From JAQUGA01 sp964521105 (GTDB lineage Bacteria > Bacteroidota > Bacteroidia > Bacteroidales > WCHB1-69), in assembly GCA_964521105.1 (NCBI GenBank), contig CAZFPO010000123.1, positions 1-8,414 on the forward strand: DNA of 8,414 nucleotides, given 5' to 3'. The translations under genes were made by a program, and so were the position numbers. Positions 7,095 to 8,414 of this stretch are shown in pieces. The notes under the pieces were generated by a model, which saw nothing but the letters and a program-made list of their open reading frames with translations, made no database searches and was not told where the DNA came from. The stretch's first letter is position 1; the number at the start of each line of letters is the position of its first letter.

Positions 7095-8249
7095 ATGAGC
7101 ATTTCACCTTTTATTTATGGCAATACTGTCAGTCTTCATTCATTTACAAATAGAGAAAAAGAGCTTGAAAAACTTAAAAATAATTTAATAAATGGGGTTA
7201 ATACAATGATTATTTCGCCTCGACGATGGGGAAAATCATCATTGGTTGAAAAAACTATTTTAGAAATCAATAAAACTCAAAACACACAACGCACTGTTCT
7301 AATTGATCTTTTTTCAGTCAATAGTGAAGAGTCCTTTTTGGAAATTTTTGCAAGAGAAGTTATTAAATCATCATCATCAAAATGGGAAGATTGGATTTCG
7401 AGTGGAAAAGATTTTTTCAAGAATTTAATTCCTCAAATTAGTGTTGGCATTGATCCTAACAACGATTTTAGTTTGAGTTTTGATTGGAAGGAACTGAAAA
7501 AACACAGTTTGGAAATATTAAACTTACCCGAAATAATCGCAGAAAAAAAAGGTGTTAAAATTATAATTTTCCTTGATGAATTTCAAAATTTGGCATCTTT
7601 CAAAGATTATGAAAATTTTGAAAAAAAAATGCGTTCGGTTTGGCAGAGACAAAAAAATGTATCTTATTGTCTTTTTGGGAGTAAACGCCACATGATGTCG
7701 GAAATTTTTAACAATCCTTCAAAACCATTTTACCGCTTTGGTGATATCATTCTATTACAAAAAATAGAAACAAGTCGATGGATTGACTTTATTAGCGATA
7801 GCTTTGCAGAAACAGAAAAAAATATTAGCAGAGAAATTGCAGAAAAAATTGCTCTCGTTATGAAAAATCATTCCTGGTATGTTCAGCAATTATCACACTA
7901 TACTTGGAATTTGACTACTCACGAAGCAAGCATGGATGAATTGAACAAAGCATTAGTTGAATTAATTAATGCAAACACACCTTTATATCAAAAGGAAGTT
8001 GAAAATCTTAGTGAAACACAAGTGAATTTTCTCAAGTCGGTGGCACAAAATGAGACGCAGTTTACAAGCACTGATGTCATGCAAAAATACCGCTTAGGCA
8101 CTCCTCGTAATGTTTTGCGAAATAAATCAGTTCTAATTAATAAAGATTTAATTCATTTAAACAATGGATTTTTCGAGTTTTTAGATCCAGCTTTTGAAAT
8201 TTGGTTTCAAAAACAATATTTTAATAAAACCTTTAAAATATTACCTTAA
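7095..8249 (+). CDS. ATPase_2-type (COG1672-like) P-loop ATP-binding protein with C-terminal winged-helix-like region
   Basis: This is a predicted soluble 384-residue P-loop NTPase of the ATPase_2/STAND-like group. The N-terminus (SPFIYGNTVSLHSFTNREKEL, residues 4-24, in part) resembles the F-x-x-R-x-x-E-L entry box of this family. Walker A is at 41-49 (SPRRWGKSS); it keeps the GKS core but starts with Ser where Gly is usual. Walker B is IIIFLDEFQN (156-165) with Asp161-Glu162. A sensor-1-like segment, FGSKRHMM, is at 194-201, and NHSWYVQQLSHY (258-269) is the family's usual small-domain motif. Residues about 300-375 look like a winged-helix domain ending in FLDPAFEIWFQK. No signal peptide or membrane segment is seen. 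The start is the ATG at 7095; the ATG at 7091 is in another frame. Family members are abundant in archaea and Bacteroidota, and most have no known function; NTP-driven switching or DNA binding is inference. The end looks natural and not truncated, although a transposase gene terminates only 37 bp further on. Confidence 0.85.
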   Translation: MSISPFIYGNTVSLHSFTNREKELEKLKNNLINGVNTMIISPRRWGKSSLVEKTILEINKTQNTQRTVLIDLFSVNSEESFLEIFAREVIKSSSSKWEDWISSGKDFFKNLIPQISVGIDPNNDFSLSFDWKELKKHSLEILNLPEIIAEKKGVKIIIFLDEFQNLASFKDYENFEKKMRSVWQRQKNVSYCLFGSKRHMMSEIFNNPSKPFYRFGDIILLQKIETSRWIDFISDSFAETEKNISREIAEKIALVMKNHSWYVQQLSHYTWNLTTHEASMDELNKALVELINANTPLYQKEVENLSETQVNFLKSVAQNETQFTSTDVMQKYRLGTPRNVLRNKSVLINKDLIHLNNGFFEFLDPAFEIWFQKQYFNKTFKILP

Positions 8250-8286
8250 CTCAATTCTTGTATTTTAAATTTATAGAGGTCATCTC
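8250..8286. other. 37-bp gap likely containing the IS terminus
   Basis: The ATPase stop (8247-8249) and the oppositely oriented transposase stop (8287-8289) converge across this gap. One terminal inverted repeat of the insertion sequence should therefore lie in or very near it. A small inverted repeat, AGAG-GTCAT-CTCT, occupies 8275-8287 and could be part of the IS end or a short hairpin. The exact IS boundary and the target duplication cannot be set because the other end is outside the window. Confidence 0.4.
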
Positions 8287-8414
8287 TTAACTACATACTA
8301 TTTGCTGATGAGTAATTTTGTCGGCAGCAACCATTCTTCTGATCAAATTATTGAATATAGTTTCTTTGTTTTGTGAACGGTTAATCCTATAACAAAATTC
8401 ATCAAAATATCTTT
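8287..8414 (-). mobile_element. IS1595-family (ISXO2-like) insertion sequence: C-terminal end of transposase, cut by window edge
   Basis: The last 41 codons of a leftward gene are present, with the stop TAA at 8287-8289 and the 5' part beyond the right edge. The peptide opens with RYFDEFCYRINRSQ and continues with TIFNNLIRRMVAADKITHQQ. The Y-[LF]-D-E-F-C-[FY]-R-[FIL]-N-R stretch followed by an F-x-x-L segment is the characteristic C-terminus of ISXO2-like DDE transposases, and it sits at the expected distance from the stop. The frame is intact over the visible part. Whether the whole element is intact and active cannot be judged. It is oriented tail-to-tail with the ATPase gene. Confidence 0.75.

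Overview
The window looks like the chromosome of an AT-rich member of the Bacteroidota. Three signs support this. The large secreted protease ends in a type IX secretion (Por) C-terminal sorting domain. Promoter-like TAnnTTTG boxes of the Bacteroidota -7 type precede two genes. Start codons lack clear Shine-Dalgarno sequences. The genus cannot be named from the sequence.

Layout: positions 1-27 may hold the last eight codons of a rightward gene. A perfect 12-bp stem at 121-150 lies just past the end of a leftward gene. That gene (172-3111, minus) encodes a secreted multidomain subtilase: signal peptide, propeptide, S8 protease domain, PKD domain, six Asp-box/YCF48-like blades and a T9SS sorting domain. 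Upstream of it on the same strand (3188-5122) is an inner-membrane alkaline-phosphatase-superfamily transferase of the LTA synthase/MdoB type. A 174-bp divergent AT-rich spacer separates this from glnS (5297-6979, plus), a complete glutaminyl-tRNA synthetase. A 115-bp spacer follows, with a TAnnTTTG box and two exact 15-bp tandem repeats carrying nested palindromes. Next is an ATPase_2-type (COG1672-like) ATP-binding protein with a winged-helix-like C-terminus (7095-8249, plus). Converging on it from the right edge is the C-terminal end of an IS1595-family (ISXO2-like) transposase (8287-8414, minus), cut by the window.

The genes do not form one evident pathway. The left half is cell-envelope and secretion biology, glnS is housekeeping, and the right end looks like accessory DNA: an ATPase with an apparently dedicated repeat-bearing control region next to an insertion sequence. 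The most original signals are the palindromic tandem repeat in front of the ATPase, the altered Asp motif (D-N-A instead of D-T/S-G) in the subtilase, and that protein's protease-PKD-propeller architecture. I did not find a clear new multi-gene system.
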